Below, in pieces: positions 50,936 through 63,887 of a DNA stretch of 64,000 nucleotides. A program made the position numbers and the translations under genes. Positions within the stretch are counted from its first letter, which is position 1. Each line of letters opens with the position of its first letter. Below the pieces are notes generated by a model. It was given only the letters and a program-made list of their open reading frames with translations. It ran no database searches and was not told where the DNA came from. Source of the stretch: Alnus glutinosa (taxonomy: Eukaryota; Streptophyta; Magnoliopsida; Fagales; Betulaceae); NCBI RefSeq assembly GCF_958979055.1, contig NC_084889.1:11161261-11225260 (forward strand), written 5' to 3'.

Positions 50936-52360
50936 GAGGAAAAAATCGCCTTGGGGAGAGAGAGGGGTAGGCTCGTTATTCCGATCATTAAAAAAAAAAA
51001 AAAAAAAAAAAGGAACTATTTTTACATATGTATCACAACAATCAATTTTTATTACTATTAAAAAAAAAAATCAAAACCAAAAATATTTTGTCAAATACAC
51101 TACTCCAAGATAGTAAAAATCAGATTTTAAATTAATAAAGACTTCTAAAAAAAAATTAAGGATTAATTTTTACTTTTGTCATAATAATCAACTAATAGCA
51201 TTTTTGGAATGATCAAAATTATGGATTAAGATTATTTCAAATTATTTGTCTAAACTTGAGAGTATTTAAAAAGGTAATTGTGAGAGACAACTTATAAAAT
51301 TTACTTGGCCAGATAAAATTTAGACTATCCAACTATTTATTCGGTTAAATAAATTTCATAAATAATTTTTTCCAATCACAACTTTTAATTTTCTCGAATT
51401 TAAAAAAATAATTTGAGAGCATTTAATAAAAGGCAAGGGAGGACGCTCGTGAGTCGTGATACTCCCTTACACGGCCCCTTCCTCGAGGTTACAAAATTCA
51501 ACAATATAGGCTACTTTTTTGACCCTTCGTGAAACATGGCAAGTTAAAAAAAAAAAAAAAAAAAAAAAACTTATAAAAAAGAAAGAAAAAGAAAAAGTCA
51601 ACAAAGGACGGTAAAAAAACAGAAAGAAAGAATGAGGATTGAGGAGAAAAGAAAGCAGCAGAAAATCCCATTGATGAAGCCCGTTCATATCCAAGTCTCG
51701 AGAGAAAAGGATGAAGCATGTGCTGGCATGGGTGGATATCCTTCACCCATTGATTTCGATTTCCCCAATAGATTTTTTACCAGTTTTCTTGGTAAATTCC
51801 TTTAGCCTGCAATGTTGTACCACTTCAAAGTTGTTAACGTGTTACAAAAGCCAAAAATAAACTCGGAATTGAGCTACAAATATATATATATATATATATT
51901 TAAATAAGCAATTTGGTTGGTACGTCTCGAATTGACCCCCAAGAGACTGGGTCCATCGACAAAGTTACACAACAAAAATTGAGTTGTACGTCCGTGTCAA
52001 TTCGAATGAAAGAAAAACGTGCAATACTGCAATTTGGGTTTCAAGATAGATCACCAATTCAATGAAACGAGGCTTATTAGACCATCTCTACCATATGTTT
52101 AGCCCATATACGACAAAAATTATGTAGGATCTGAATGTACTATGCTTTTTTTTTTTTAAAAAAATCTGTCTGTCGTTTCTTGCATCGAACGGATTATAAA
52201 ATGATACTGATTAAAAAGTGGCAGGTTGTTGAGGCATAAAAAAATACAGTTTTTTTTTTTTTTTTAAAAGCTTTTCTACAATATTAAACGCAAGAACTTG
52301 ATGAAAATATACTCAATTCTCATTAGTAACGTGTCACCTTTTTAATATATATTATATTTT
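50936..52360. other. AT-rich intergenic DNA
   Basis: Homopolymers, and a TA repeat near 51882-51898. Frames at 51467-51746 (-) are Phe/Ser-rich translations of homopurine text and not genes. Confidence 0.5.
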
Positions 52361-52362
52361 AG

Positions 52363-52959
52363 GGTTAAACACCTTTTTAACCCCTGAGTTTTGATTAACT
52401 TTATTTTTTAATTCATGAGTTTTAATTCCCATCACTAATGATACTTCAGTTTTGGGAAATGACTGAATTAGTACCTCAGTTAAGTTTTCAGTCAAAAAAC
52501 TAATGGTCTACCACGTGTCAACATCTGAGGTTGACAAGTGGCACAATATAAAAAATAATTAAAAATTGAAAAAACAAAAAAAACAAGGGGGTGGCTCGGC
52601 CATCCCCTTGGCTGGTCTAGGGTGCCCGAACCACCCCTTGAAAAAAAATAAAAAATAAAAAAATTCATGATCGTTTTTGGTCCTTGGGGGTGGCTGGACC
52701 ACCTCCATGGTGGCCAAGGAGCCACCCCCTTGTTTTTTTTTTTTTTTTCAATTTTTTTTTAATTTTTAAATATTTTTAATTTTTTTATATAGTGCCACAT
52801 GTGGCGCGTCATTAGTTTTTGGATAAAAAACTTGACTGAGGTATTAATTCGGTCATTTTTCAAAACTGAAGTATCATTTGTGATGCGAATTGAAATTTAG
52901 AGACTAAAAAATAAAGTTTTTAAAATTTAAGAATTAGAGGTGTATTTAACCCTATTTTT
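52363..52959. mobile_element. Long foldback MITE (~597 bp)
   Basis: The left arm starts GGGTTAAACACC and the right arm ends in the complement of GGGTTAAATACACC. Inverted similarity continues for about 150 bp, sharing AATGATACTTCAGTTTTG, GACTGAATTAGTACCTCAGT and AAAAACTAATG. The centre carries GGGGTGGCTCGGCCATCCCC-like hairpin text. The flanks TATATTTTA and TATTTTTCT are a possible, imperfect 9-bp duplication, which would suit a Mutator-type origin. Confidence 0.75.
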
Positions 52960-55028
52960 CTATGCCGTTATATTAAAAAAAAAAAAAAATCTGCATTAAA
53001 TTCTCGTAATTTAAGAATTTATATTTTCTTGAATCCTTGTCCAATTACGTTCAAACCGCTTGTCTTCTAGTTATTTGAAACACTTTATTTTTTTTTTTTT
53101 AAAAAAATAAAATAAAATAAAAATTGGATGAGCTACTTTTCAACTTCTTTTAGGTCGGCCAAAAAGCATCAAGTGATTCAAGTTGTCATAGCGAAATCAA
53201 AAGCCTTTTGTGCATGGAGAAGCCCAAAGGTGTTAAGGTCTTCACAAGTATGACAACTATTGACAAGTTGGCAGTCAACATGGACCATGTGCTTCTCCTG
53301 GGATGGTGTTGGTCAGGATGCGTTGTCACGCTGACACAATAATTCCTTTATTCATAATAATAATAATAAAAAAAATTGCAAAAGGTCCAAACAAAATTAA
53401 TCCTTGTTGTCAAAGACAAACACAAACACAGAAAGAGAAATGCTCTTGTGCTCTAACCCTCAAACATCAATTCGTAGGTCAACCCAAACGCAATTTCTTA
53501 ATTTCGTGGGGTTGGCCAAGATTCACGCTTGCTTGGGCCAGGCCTTCCAATTTTCCCGCATCGCTCAAAAATCTCTTCAACATAACAAAAGTCAAACTGC
53601 CACGACACCAACTCCTCAGCTCCGTTAGAGCATGGACATTATTTTCTTCTAAATTAGGTTGTTGAAACTTATTCTAATCCGGTTCGTAAAAATGCCACGT
53701 GTTTCATGTGAAAAATATATAATTTTTAAATAGTACGGACAAAGTTAAAATAAATTTTATTTAAAAAACATGTCGCTTCTTACTTTATTCTTGATATTTT
53801 ATAAACACGTTTTTTATATACAAAATAGACACATGACATTTTTATAGATTAAGTTGAAAGAAGTTATTCTAACCCAGTTTGAAGGATCTCTTTGTCTTAA
53901 AAGCATATTTAATGAGCTCGTTAAACCCCATTTTTTTGCTATAGTTTAGCTAGTTCCCATTTTAGCTCCATTGGATTTTTTTTAATCACTGTAGTTCAAT
54001 ATCTTGATTATGTTAGGGATAGTGCCATAAATCCCAGTTATTTCTGTAAGACATTTTGATTTGATATAAATAAAGCTGTTTGTTCACTAATATATTTATT
54101 AAGAATTGGACATATAATCTATTTCCATGCTTTTATACACATATGACTGTCTTTTACCATATGCATGTAAATGATCCTTAAATTACATTGACTATGATAT
54201 ATAGTGAGACCATCAACTTAGACGATAAACCTTGTAGTTTAAAACATTATGTTAACACATTCCATTGGATAAGATTGTAACACACATCAATCATGATGAT
54301 CTATCTTAATCGTATAAGATGTTGACTTTGCATTGTCGTGTTGGCCAAAATTGTTACGCAATTCTTACATTTGTGGGGTTGGCCAAAATCCAAATACATT
54401 CACACCGCCAGAACAAAATCTAATTGCAAGCCAGGCCTTCCTATCTTAATAGTATCCTCTTCATTCAAATGAAATGACTAAAATTTATTTTCTAATCAAA
54501 ATTTAAAGTTCGTACATCTAACAATATAAAGTCAATGTAAACCAATCTTTTAATTTTAATTTTTTAATAAATATGAAAACACCATTATATGCACAAACTT
54601 TAAATCTTAACCATGAAATTGATAAAATTGAGAAGATCCCAGTCCTTCAATTTTGCCTGCTCTTAATTATCTTTCAAAACAAAAACAAAAACATAAAAAA
54701 CAAAATTAAATGCATATATTTTTAAAAATTGCCTGAAGAATAAGGTGATCAATACCAGAGAAAACGAGGGACGTGGCACAAGCTTGCATTTTTTTTTTTT
54801 TTGGGGGAGGGGGGTGTGGTTCTCCCTGTCTCCTAAGATAAAAAAAAATAAAAATGAAACTATACGAGATAGGCATCAGTGCATCGGAAGCTTCCCTGAT
54901 CTTTTCCCGCATGACTAAAAAAATCTGTACAACCTTGTAGCACTCAAATTACATAACAAAGTCAAACTGCCTCGTCACCTCCATCAGTCTAAAATATTCA
55001 CAAGCCTGCGTAGTCGGAAAATATGAGA
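52960..55028. repeat. Intergenic DNA with a diverged duplicated block
   Basis: GTGGGGTTGGCCAA and GCCAGGCCTTCC, in that order, occur at about 53507-53550 and again at about 54374-54440. AACAAAGTCAAACTGCC and similar text occur at about 53585 and 54957. This looks like an old duplication broken by later insertions. No coding signal. Confidence 0.45.
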
Positions 55029-58000
55029 TCAAGTAAGAGATCTGCCAGCCCATTCCCGGTCTCGTCGCTTTTGCTTGGCTACCATCCGGTTGAACTTCTC
55101 TTTTCCCTTCTCCAAAAGAGGGTCATGCACTACGTAGTCATTCGGGTCATTACTGCGAGACATGCGGTCCTGCATAAAATGGTTCACCAAAAAATTGAAC
55201 CGCTTGGTAATTAAGGGGGTAATTTGCCAACTAAGAACAAAAATCAAACCGTGCCAAACATCTTTCAAGTTGGGGAAGGGTCTATTTTGCTAACTACAAG
55301 TAATCAACCACTTTAAAATCCGCTGAAGTTATCTAAGGTTTGCGTAAAATGGTTTCTAAGGGAAAACATTTTTTGAAGAAAATCATCGATTTTCAATTGT
55401 TTGGTCGGTACGAAAATATTTGCCCACTGTAAATGAAAACCAACCTGAAACAACTCAAAATGATCAAACGACGCCAAATACCACAGCCAACAGGGGCAAT
55501 CATGAGGGGTAGGGGGTTACGATGGAGCAGGGAGGATGGCAGGCTACAGTCAGAAAAGGGTGGCACCAGGGTTGAGGATAATGATGTTTCATTGCGGGAG
55601 TGGAGGTCACCGTAGGAGGAAGGTTGGGTGATAGGATCATATGGAGGAGGTTGAGGATAGTGTTAGTGGGTTCATAGAAGTTATATTGTACTGCAAGTAG
55701 TGGGTTAGTAAAAGTTATAATGTTAGTGGGATATCTTAGTGTTAGTAACTGTTGATAGTGGGTGTATATATATATATATAGAGTAATTCTAAATGTCATA
55801 TAAGTGTCCATAAAAAAATGAAGTGGCTTTTAGAAGCCATATCATTTTTTTTTGGACACTTGATGGACACTTATATGACATTAGAATTAGTCATATATAT
55901 ATATATATGTTATTTGATAGGGGAGTGGTGAAGAAAGTTTGTATTTGTATTGTGGTACTCTCCAGCCTTAAGTGTCCGTTTGGATTTGCGATTTCAAAAA
56001 GTGCGATTTAAAAATAGCGATTTTAAAATGTGCGATTTGAAAAATTGATTTTTGAAAATGCAATTAAGCGTTTGACAAAATCGCAGTTTGACCTTGAAAA
56101 TCGCAACTTAAACTTTAAAATTATGTCTTTTCAAAAAAGTACCATCTTGTCTGCGATTTGAAAAACAGTTTTATGTGTTTTCAAATCGCAATTTTTTAAA
56201 AACGCAACTCCCAAATGATTCATATTCTGCAATTTGGGTTAAAATCACACCTTTTGTCAATGAAATCGCAATCCCACACACACCCTAAGTGGAGATTATC
56301 AGTTTATTTATGTTATATTCCATACACTCTAATTGGGACCTAACATTGGTATCAGAGCATGACTACGACAAAGGAAAGAGCAGAAAAACTTGAAGCCGAC
56401 ATGAGCGGAGTGAGGGAAGAACTAAACCAACTGGAAACGGGTGCCAGCTTCTCCATTGAGCGCATGCAGCTGATGGAAGGCGCCCTAAGAAAAATTATTG
56501 AGCTTTTGATGAACTAGAGAGGGCTCTCGGGACGGCCATTTTCATACTTCAATGATCCAAAATGCTACTCCAGGACACACTCAGTAGGACACCAAGAAGG
56601 TGAGGTGTGGCAACAAGGCGTCAAGGACGTGACAATGGACCCACCTGGTCCTCATGGAGTAAAGCATGCCGACTGCTTGCTCAACCTTGGTGACAGTATA
56701 CCTCCAGCAGGGAGTACCCACAAGGGTAGTCCTGCGGTGCAGCATGTTCTTGAACGTGGGATTGCTACCAAGGACTTCACTTCCTATGGTAGTCATCGTG
56801 GCTTTAAGAGAATTCATTGCATTTGTGGCTTAGGAATTAAAAAAAAAATGGTGGAGAAAATTCATGTATTTTTCAAAACTAGAGCACGAGTTTTTTTTTC
56901 TGAAGGGGAGGCAAATTATAGGATCATGTGGAGGTTGAGGGGAGTTGGTGTTAGTGGGTTAATAGAAGTTATATTGTACTGCAAGTAGTTGTAACCGTCA
57001 GCAACAATATTAGCAACTTTCTTTTCTTTTTTTCTTTTTTTTAATTATAAGTAACAATATTAATAACTGTTATTAGTACATTTATAATATGTGTGTTATT
57101 AGAATACGGGAAAGGTGAAGAAAGTTTGTGTTTGTATTGTGGTATTCCTCCAGCCCCAAGTGGAGATTTGTATTGTGGTTACTCCCACCCGAAGTAGTTT
57201 ATTTTTGTTGTATTCCATACACTCTGACTGGGACCTAACATGACAGGGTAGGGGGATGGCCGCCGAGAGGCGGAGGATGGTGGTGCTGGGGGTAGGGACA
57301 ATTAGGTTCCTCTACGAGGATGGATGGTGCTACAACTTAGGGAGAGGGCGATGGGGGAGAGAGGGGGAGACAAGTTTCGGAAAATGGCTTATGCTTCTTC
57401 AGAGGCGTAAGCATTTTCCTCCCTGTAGTGGCAAATTTGCTATTAACTAGGAAATTATTTTCTTTTGACTAGTATTTTTTGTATGTACCAAACACCAAAA
57501 AATGAAGAAAATATTTTCTAAAAAATGTCTTACCAAAACAAACACAACCTAATTTCAATAATTACTTCCATGCTCAGACTCTGTATTGTTTCTAATCTGA
57601 GACCATGTTTTTTGGAATGCCTCCACAAGATAGGTGCTCAAATGCTATTGACAAAGAAATGGAATGATCTCATTTTTTCTACATGGTTTCTGAAACCCTT
57701 TGAACAGTTGAAAAGAATTCACAATGGAGATGGCATATAAATAGTAAGCTTACCTTGCCAGGTTCAGGACCAAACTTCAATCTAACTGCTTTCCAGTCAG
57801 ATAATTCATCATTGCCATCTCCAGATCCACTACCTGAGACCATGGGTTTTCCAGACATGGTGACCTTAAACTTCTCAAGTTTTGCTAGAACCTAATAGTG
57901 ACAAAACAAGAAACCAGTTAGAAAATTATGTAAACATATAACTACATAAGGGGAATATAAAGAATTACACAAGTTAAAGTTTTCTGAGTCCTATAGATGC

Positions 58001-61000
58001 AGAGAACACAGTCCCAAATTCCATATAAGAAGATATTTCTGACCCAGCCCCTCCATCTTTCCCCACTTTCCTTTACTCTTTTTCTAAATCACAGCCAGAG
58101 GTTAAATTCCACAATTTAATAAAAGTAAACTATGGTCAACAGAAAATATGTTACAGTTCATATAGCTCCTAAGAGTACAAGGAAAAAATTTGTAACCCGA
58201 AATTATTAATGTTATGAATGATTGTCCTAACATTCAATATTTCTTTTCCTTCTTCCATGATCTCAGAAATCAAACAGCGTGCTCAAATATGGCAAGTTTA
58301 TTTCTATTTTCTAATTTCCAAAGACTTGGGATAAAAAAAAAAAAAAGGGGGTTCAAATTTAAATTTAACAACTCGTTCATCCATTGATGGCATGCGTTTC
58401 CTAGGGGAAATGTCTCAGACATAAAGTGATATGCTCTCCAAGCGTGAAACAGAATGGTATTAGTCTAAATGTTGATGACATCTTAGTGACATCCAAATCA
58501 TTATTTGGGTTTCCTTGAAATTTCCAGCCTCTTTCCCTTCACATGCAAACTTTTTAGAAGACGTTTCTCACACTTGATTCCAAGTTTGAGCACTATAGGC
58601 AATATTTGATTAGTGGTTTTGTCTCTATTAGTCATTTGTAGGTCATTATTTCCTATCACTTACATATTCCAATGGTCCACTTGCTTTTGCCAAAAGGGAA
58701 GGACCTAGGGAATAAGATGAGATAAGAGAGACGAAATAAATAAGAACCACTAACTCATAACTTACTTCATCTTCACGTCCTTGCATTCTGCGCCTTTTCT
58801 GTTTTTGCAACTGCCTTCCTCGTTCAGCTTCACCCAACAGCTGTAAGTCCGAATCCGTATTAGCCATTCGTTCTGCTCTGGCTTCTGATCCGATTCCCTT
58901 TTTCTTCAAAGACAGCTTTTCTATCCTTGGTTGATCATCATCATCAATGCTTTCAGTGTTAGGCCTGGTGAGAAGAAAATGAAATTATATTTCAAAATTA
59001 AACATATTCGAAAACTTTTATCTTGTCCACAAAGTTGTAGAAAATATAGGATAAGGGCCAAGAGGAGGAGGTTTTCATCTTTCAATGACTCATTTGACAA
59101 GTACTAATGCAGTTTGCTTTTGTTGATTGAATTTTTCAAAAGACAATAATATGGCAGGCTTGCAGGTTAGCTGCATGCATATGAAGCAAGCATCATATCT
59201 AATTGTTTGCTGTCATTTGTGCAACATAGTATCCACAGGACCCTATGTCAGCACTGTGTGGTATGCAAAGAAAAAAAAGAAATAAAGAAACGAACAAATG
59301 GTTTAGGCCTTTCCTAGAAATTATAATGCTGAAAGGGAGTTTCTTTGCTGAAAAGAAAAGGACTTTATGTCCACTCCTACTATACAAGCAAAGAATTACA
59401 CCATTCCCCCACCCTGGCAATTGAACCTTGATGACTAATCAAGAGGCAACCTCTCTTAGCCCCTATCAGCAGTTAGTGATTGACTGTCACATATTACACA
59501 CTCCTGCAAACTTCTATTTCCTGAATCGATAATTTATCATCATTCATGCAACTAAGAATATGAAATGGGTCTTTAATAAGTACAGAAAGGTACCATCTAG
59601 CAAGAAAAATCTATGCCTTGCAGTGAATTTTCCTACATTTTTTTTTGATAAGTAAGAAGTGAATTTTTCTACATATCATGTTTTAAGAGTTCAATTGACA
59701 CCAAGAGGGGATGTATTTGTAATGGATCTTTCATTCCATTCACATATCCACCTAATAACGAGATTAAAATTAAAAATGCGGCTTGCTGCTTAATATTTAA
59801 GACTTTAACAGCCATATATGGCTTGGTGAATGTGCTCTTTTCTGTAATTTTTGTTCTTCCAAGCAACATTAAATCTACTTGTCCCATAGAGTCCTCTTAC
59901 TTCTCAGTTTGTTTTTCTTTTGGCGGATGCCACCAGATTGACGATGCCTTCACTTTCAGATATGACATGTTCAAATCAAAGATCTTAGACATGCAACTGA
60001 AGCTCCGTACCAAACTATGTCCATGCAAACCTTGTTGAAAACCTTATTGCTTCCCCTGTCTATGTTAATTTAACAATGTAAATAAATGTGCACATGCAAA
60101 TTGCAGCCAAGCACCTTGGGGAATAGCTAACATATATATAAAAATACATATACAGTCTACCTTGATGTAGATATTTCTTTGCGTTTTGGATTAGAATTCC
60201 CTGCATGTACAGATAATAAGGCAACTTGTGTCAGTAATTAAGGCCATTATGAAGAACAAAAAATAATTTGGAAAAGGAAGGAGGGAGCAAAAGACAATGG
60301 CAATAGATATCAAACCTATTTAACTTACATCACTAAATAACAATGTCATTTTCAAGGTTTTGATGTTGACAAATATCCCCCCTTCACTAAGCATAGTTGT
60401 TACATTTGTTGGTTGAAACTCCCACAATCAATTTTTGACTAATGTATTTTGATTTCTAAATGGCTTTATCGTGCAATGTGCATAGGTAGTGATTCCAGTG
60501 AAGAAGCTAATTGGCCACCAACCAAGATATTTTGTTTCTTCTTTTTTAAGCATTTTCTTGGATCATTTAAAATCTAGATAGTGATCTCTTACAAGACCCT
60601 CTTCTACATCTCCCATGTACTTGGGGCCCCGCCTCTTCTACATCAAGAATAGTAAAATAGTAAAATAGTAAAATAGCAAAACAAGACAAATTATTTGTTG
60701 ACATGCATCTCCAGTTTACATATATCTAAACCACAATTGTAGGAAAATATAATATTTTTAAAAAGCTTGCCATTTCAATATACTTTGCTGTGTGTGTACA
60801 ATTTTGCAACAACAGGAGTTTTCCACGCTGGTTTTCATTATCACAAGGAGAAAATACTTTTGAAGATAGGGAGGTATTTAATTTTAACAACCATGCAAAA
60901 GGTAAACTAGCCATTTTTTTTTTTTTTTTATATGTATATTCGCTAGGCAGCAAGTTAGCTTTCTTATGCAAGGTTTACTCTACTGTATTTCGACTCATTG

Positions 61001-63182
61001 AAATTCTTTGAGATCTTTTTAGAAGAAGTATGACAGCTCGATGCCTATGATGATGGAACCACAAGTACAAGGTATGCTTTCATATACATTTCCATGTTGA
61101 ATAAATAAAAAAAGACTGCTATGCAAGCATCCACAGTTTGGAAAATTTACTGAGTTACTAAGATGATTAAGATACCATTGCGCAATTTTGGCTTAGATGG
61201 GATATCTGCCAACTCCTTCCGTCTTCTGAGTATTTGTAGACGCATTCGTTCATCAAAGTTGGCCTCATCATCATCACTATAATCAAGGGAATTAGAAAAT
61301 TCAGCTTCTGAATCTTTCTGTGACTCATCTTTCTTTGAGCTTAGAGCTTCTCTTACAGATAACTGCACATCCCTTGCTGTTTTGACATCAGAAGAGTTCT
61401 GCATTCAAAAAGCGCTGTTAGAGATATGTCGTGTTGATCGTCAAACTGTTTTTGGTATAGACATAATGCATAATGTTCATCATTTGTTTTTCAGAATAGT
61501 ATGAATTTCACAAGTGAAATTACTGTTTAAGAAGACTGTGCTTGCACTAAGCCAAACAAAGCCTCAATGAAATCAACTGAAACAGATACATGACGATTTT
61601 TTTTCTTTCTTTTTCTCTCTTTTGTTTTTGATAAGAATGACACAGATGAAAATTTCAAATAACTGAAAACTCCATAGCAGGTAACCTCAGATTGAATCCA
61701 GCTTCTAAAAACAGATAGTGGATCTTTACCAATTCATTACTTGGAATTTCTACCTTTAAAAGACGAGGATCATCCAATACATCATGACTGCTCTTGATCT
61801 TTTGCTTTACAGCCACCAATTCTTTCTCCTCTTCTTCAGCTTCTTCTCCAAATGAAAGCAAGTTCAGCTTTCTGCATTATTGATATATAATATGTGCATA
61901 ATCAGGCAAGAAAAGTGATAGCACAATTCAACATGTAAATCTTTGTATTCCATACACAGAAGATAGAATTACACTGGGTCAGAGAAAAAAACTCACTTCA
62001 CAGCCTTTGTCTTTGTATCTTTCTTGTCAGTATCAGTTGTGGATTTGATCAAAGCCTTTTGAGTTGCTCTTGGAACAATATCATCAAAAGGGTTCCATAA
62101 CACCTAAAGCAGGGATTTTAAGAAGAATGCTGGCTCATCAAACTCTCTATACACACAATAAGTTTATAACTAAATGAGCAAAGAAAAGAGTACATCATGG
62201 AAGCAGACGCCGGCAGGAAAGCATAAGAAAAACATAGACAGTTTCAAACACCGAAAGATAAGGACAAGTAATACCAAGATCAACGCATTGTTTGTCTACG
62301 ACCTACCTCAACTGAGATAATCTTGGGTGGATCCAATGGCCGGTCATTCTTATCAGCTTCAATCTCACCCAATCTCGTAAGATTATATATCGAATCCCCA
62401 GTCACCTGAAACCCATGAACGAGTTCAAAAATTCATCCATGAATATTCAAAATGTCTGGCAAAGGGTTTGTGAAATGAAGTCATAATCACCTTCCCAAAA
62501 ATAGTATTCTTCCGGTCAAGCCACTCGCAGTGGTCCAACGATATAAAGAACTGACTCCCATTCGAATTTGGTGAGCCAGCATTAGCACACGCAACCAAGC
62601 CCCTGTGTTTGAACCTTAATCGCGAATGAAACTCGTCGGCAAAAGCACCCCCATAAATAGATTCACCACCTGGAAATTTTGACAAGCACTGATGTCCATA
62701 AACAGCACTGAACATTACAATGTCCACTATACTCTACAGCTGGTGGTGTATTGTAAGAATTGACGAATTTAATCTATCCCAAATGACTTTTTCCGAAATT
62801 GAACAAATCTGAAGAGCTTAATTTATTTATATTTTTCCGTAACAATTGGTATTCAAATCTATGTTCTATAGACAGAAACTGTAAGGGGATAAAACTTAAT
62901 TTAGAACGTATTCTCTGATCTTTAGAGGCCGCAGAAAACCTGAATTGGGAGGGAGTACGTACCGTTGCCAGTACCGGTGGGATCGCCAGCCTGAACGAGG
63001 AAGCCCTTGATGATGCGGTGGAAGATGGTGTTCTGGTAGTAGCCTTCGAGGCAGAGCTGGACGAAGTTGCGGACGGCCTTCGGGGCCTCTTTGGGCCACA
63101 GCTCGATGTCCAGCGGCCCGTGCGTGGTATTCAACACCACCTTGCCCTTCGTCGGTGGCTCCAACACGTATATCGTCGACAT
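55029..63182 (-). CDS. CYP57: Peptidyl-prolyl cis-trans isomerase, CYP57 type
   Basis: Ten exons: 63182-62963, 62669-62491, 62405-62307, 62103-61997, 61871-61730, 61398-61176, 60200-60161, 58964-58766, 57891-57754 and 55169-55029. All are GT-AG and in phase, giving 495 residues, close to Arabidopsis CYP57 as I recall it (~500). Residues 1-165 are a cyclophilin domain with [14 protein letters not shown] (R56, F61, Q64 of the active site), [14 protein letters not shown] and [14 protein letters not shown], so isomerase activity is likely. The C-terminal two thirds are charged and helical ([34 protein letters not shown]) and end in [20 protein letters not shown]. Proteins of this type (human CWC27 is the counterpart) belong to the spliceosome and are nuclear. 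Start: ATG 63182 opens the conserved [15 protein letters not shown]; the in-frame ATG at 63284 would add an unusual Glu/Arg-rich leader. Intron 9 (2.6 kb) is swollen by transposons. Confidence 0.92.
55784..55889. mobile_element. 106-bp foldback MITE nested in the 5' LTR
   Basis: The left arm TAATTCTAAATGTCATATAA and complemented right arm TAATTCTAATGTCATATAAG continue into AGTGTCCAT. The two arms pair over about 35 bp. It lies between TA-repeat tracts, so the target duplication (probably TA) cannot be read. Confidence 0.8.
55975..56285. mobile_element. hAT-like MITE nested in the 5' LTR
   Basis: It starts GTGTCCGTTTGGATTTGCGA and the complement of the end is GGTGTGTGTGGGATTGCGAT. The inside is full of AATCGCA/TGCGATT words. 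It interrupts the LTR text CCAGCC(TT/CC)AAGTGGAG, which is continuous in the 3' LTR. It is the same family as 11868-12390. Confidence 0.75.
59639..59657 (-). mobile_element. 19-bp LINE tail with 17-bp target duplication in CYP57 intron 7
   Basis: AGTGAATTTTCCTACAT (59622-59638) and AGTGAATTTTTCTACAT (59658-59674) flank TTTTTTTTGATAAGTAAGA. On the - strand the insert is TCTTACTTATCAAAAAAAA, the last bases of the same LINE family seen at 4031-4090 and 12556. Confidence 0.75.
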
Positions 63183-63807
63183 CTCTTCCCTTCCAGAAGC
63201 TTCTCCTCGCTCTTCTCTATGCTTTTCTCGCTCTCCAGTCTCCACCCAACGCCTCCGCTCGGCCCGATTGCTGTTTGTTTCCAACCAAGCCTAAGACACG
63301 TTTGGCCGGGAGGAATAGATAAAAAATGGAATAGCTACCCCATCGAATCCAGTCTAGTGTTACTAACAATTTGGGTGTTTGATTTATTAAAATTTGAATT
63401 TAATTATAATTTACTGCATAAATTTCATGGCAAATACATTTTTATCAGTTTGATTCAACAATTTTATTTTCATCTATTTAAATTTTAATTTGTATCTATG
63501 AGACTGAAAATGAAGCTGGTACCAAGGGAAGCTAATAATGTGGCTCATTGTTTGGCCAAAGTTGTTTTGTCACAAATGCTAGATAAAATCTGAATAGAGG
63601 AATGTCCATTTATTCAGGATTGTGTACTAAGAAGACTAGCTTTATCAATAATATTCATCATTTTTCTTAAAAAAAAATAAAAAATGAAGCTAGTACATTT
63701 GTCTATAAATTGACAAAAGTTCACGTCAATACACTTCAAAAATTAACACGTGCCACTACGGCTTGTTAAAAATATCCAAAAAAAAAAAAAAACTAGAAAA
63801 CTAAAAT

Positions 63808-63808
<1 letters not shown>
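63183..63808. other. 5' leader and promoter side of the CYP57 gene
   Basis: CT-rich leader to about 63290, then AT-rich DNA. No further gene is seen on either strand. Confidence 0.5.

Positions 63809-63882
<74 letters not shown>
63809..63882. repeat. (TA)37 microsatellite
   Basis: About 74 bp of TA. The text beyond it (TTTGGCTCTTGGAGTGGCTG) resembles the middle of the foldback MITE at 52363-52959, so a truncated relative may run off the right edge. Confidence 0.9.

Positions 63883-63887
<5 letters not shown>

Larger units (their letters stand above)
55629..57240 (+). mobile_element. Small non-autonomous LTR element in CYP57 intron 9
   Basis: The 5' LTR is about 55629-56345 including two nested MITEs, and the 3' LTR is about 56916-57240. 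Both share ATAGGATCAT(A/G)TGGAGG near the start, GAAGTTATATTGTACTGCAA, GAAGAAAGTTTGT and an end GGGACCTAACA. TTGGTATCAGAGCATG at 56346 is the primer-binding site. GAAGGGGAGG before 56916 is the polypurine tract. The 3' LTR begins TT where the 5' LTR has TG. Only about 570 bp lie between the LTRs, with no retroviral-type genes. No target duplication was found. Confidence 0.8.

Noticed and set aside
55320..57560. Possible hAT element enclosing the small LTR element in CYP57 intron 9
   Set aside because: Short AAAATATTTTCT-like similarities on both sides are AT-rich and I could not define ends or a duplication.
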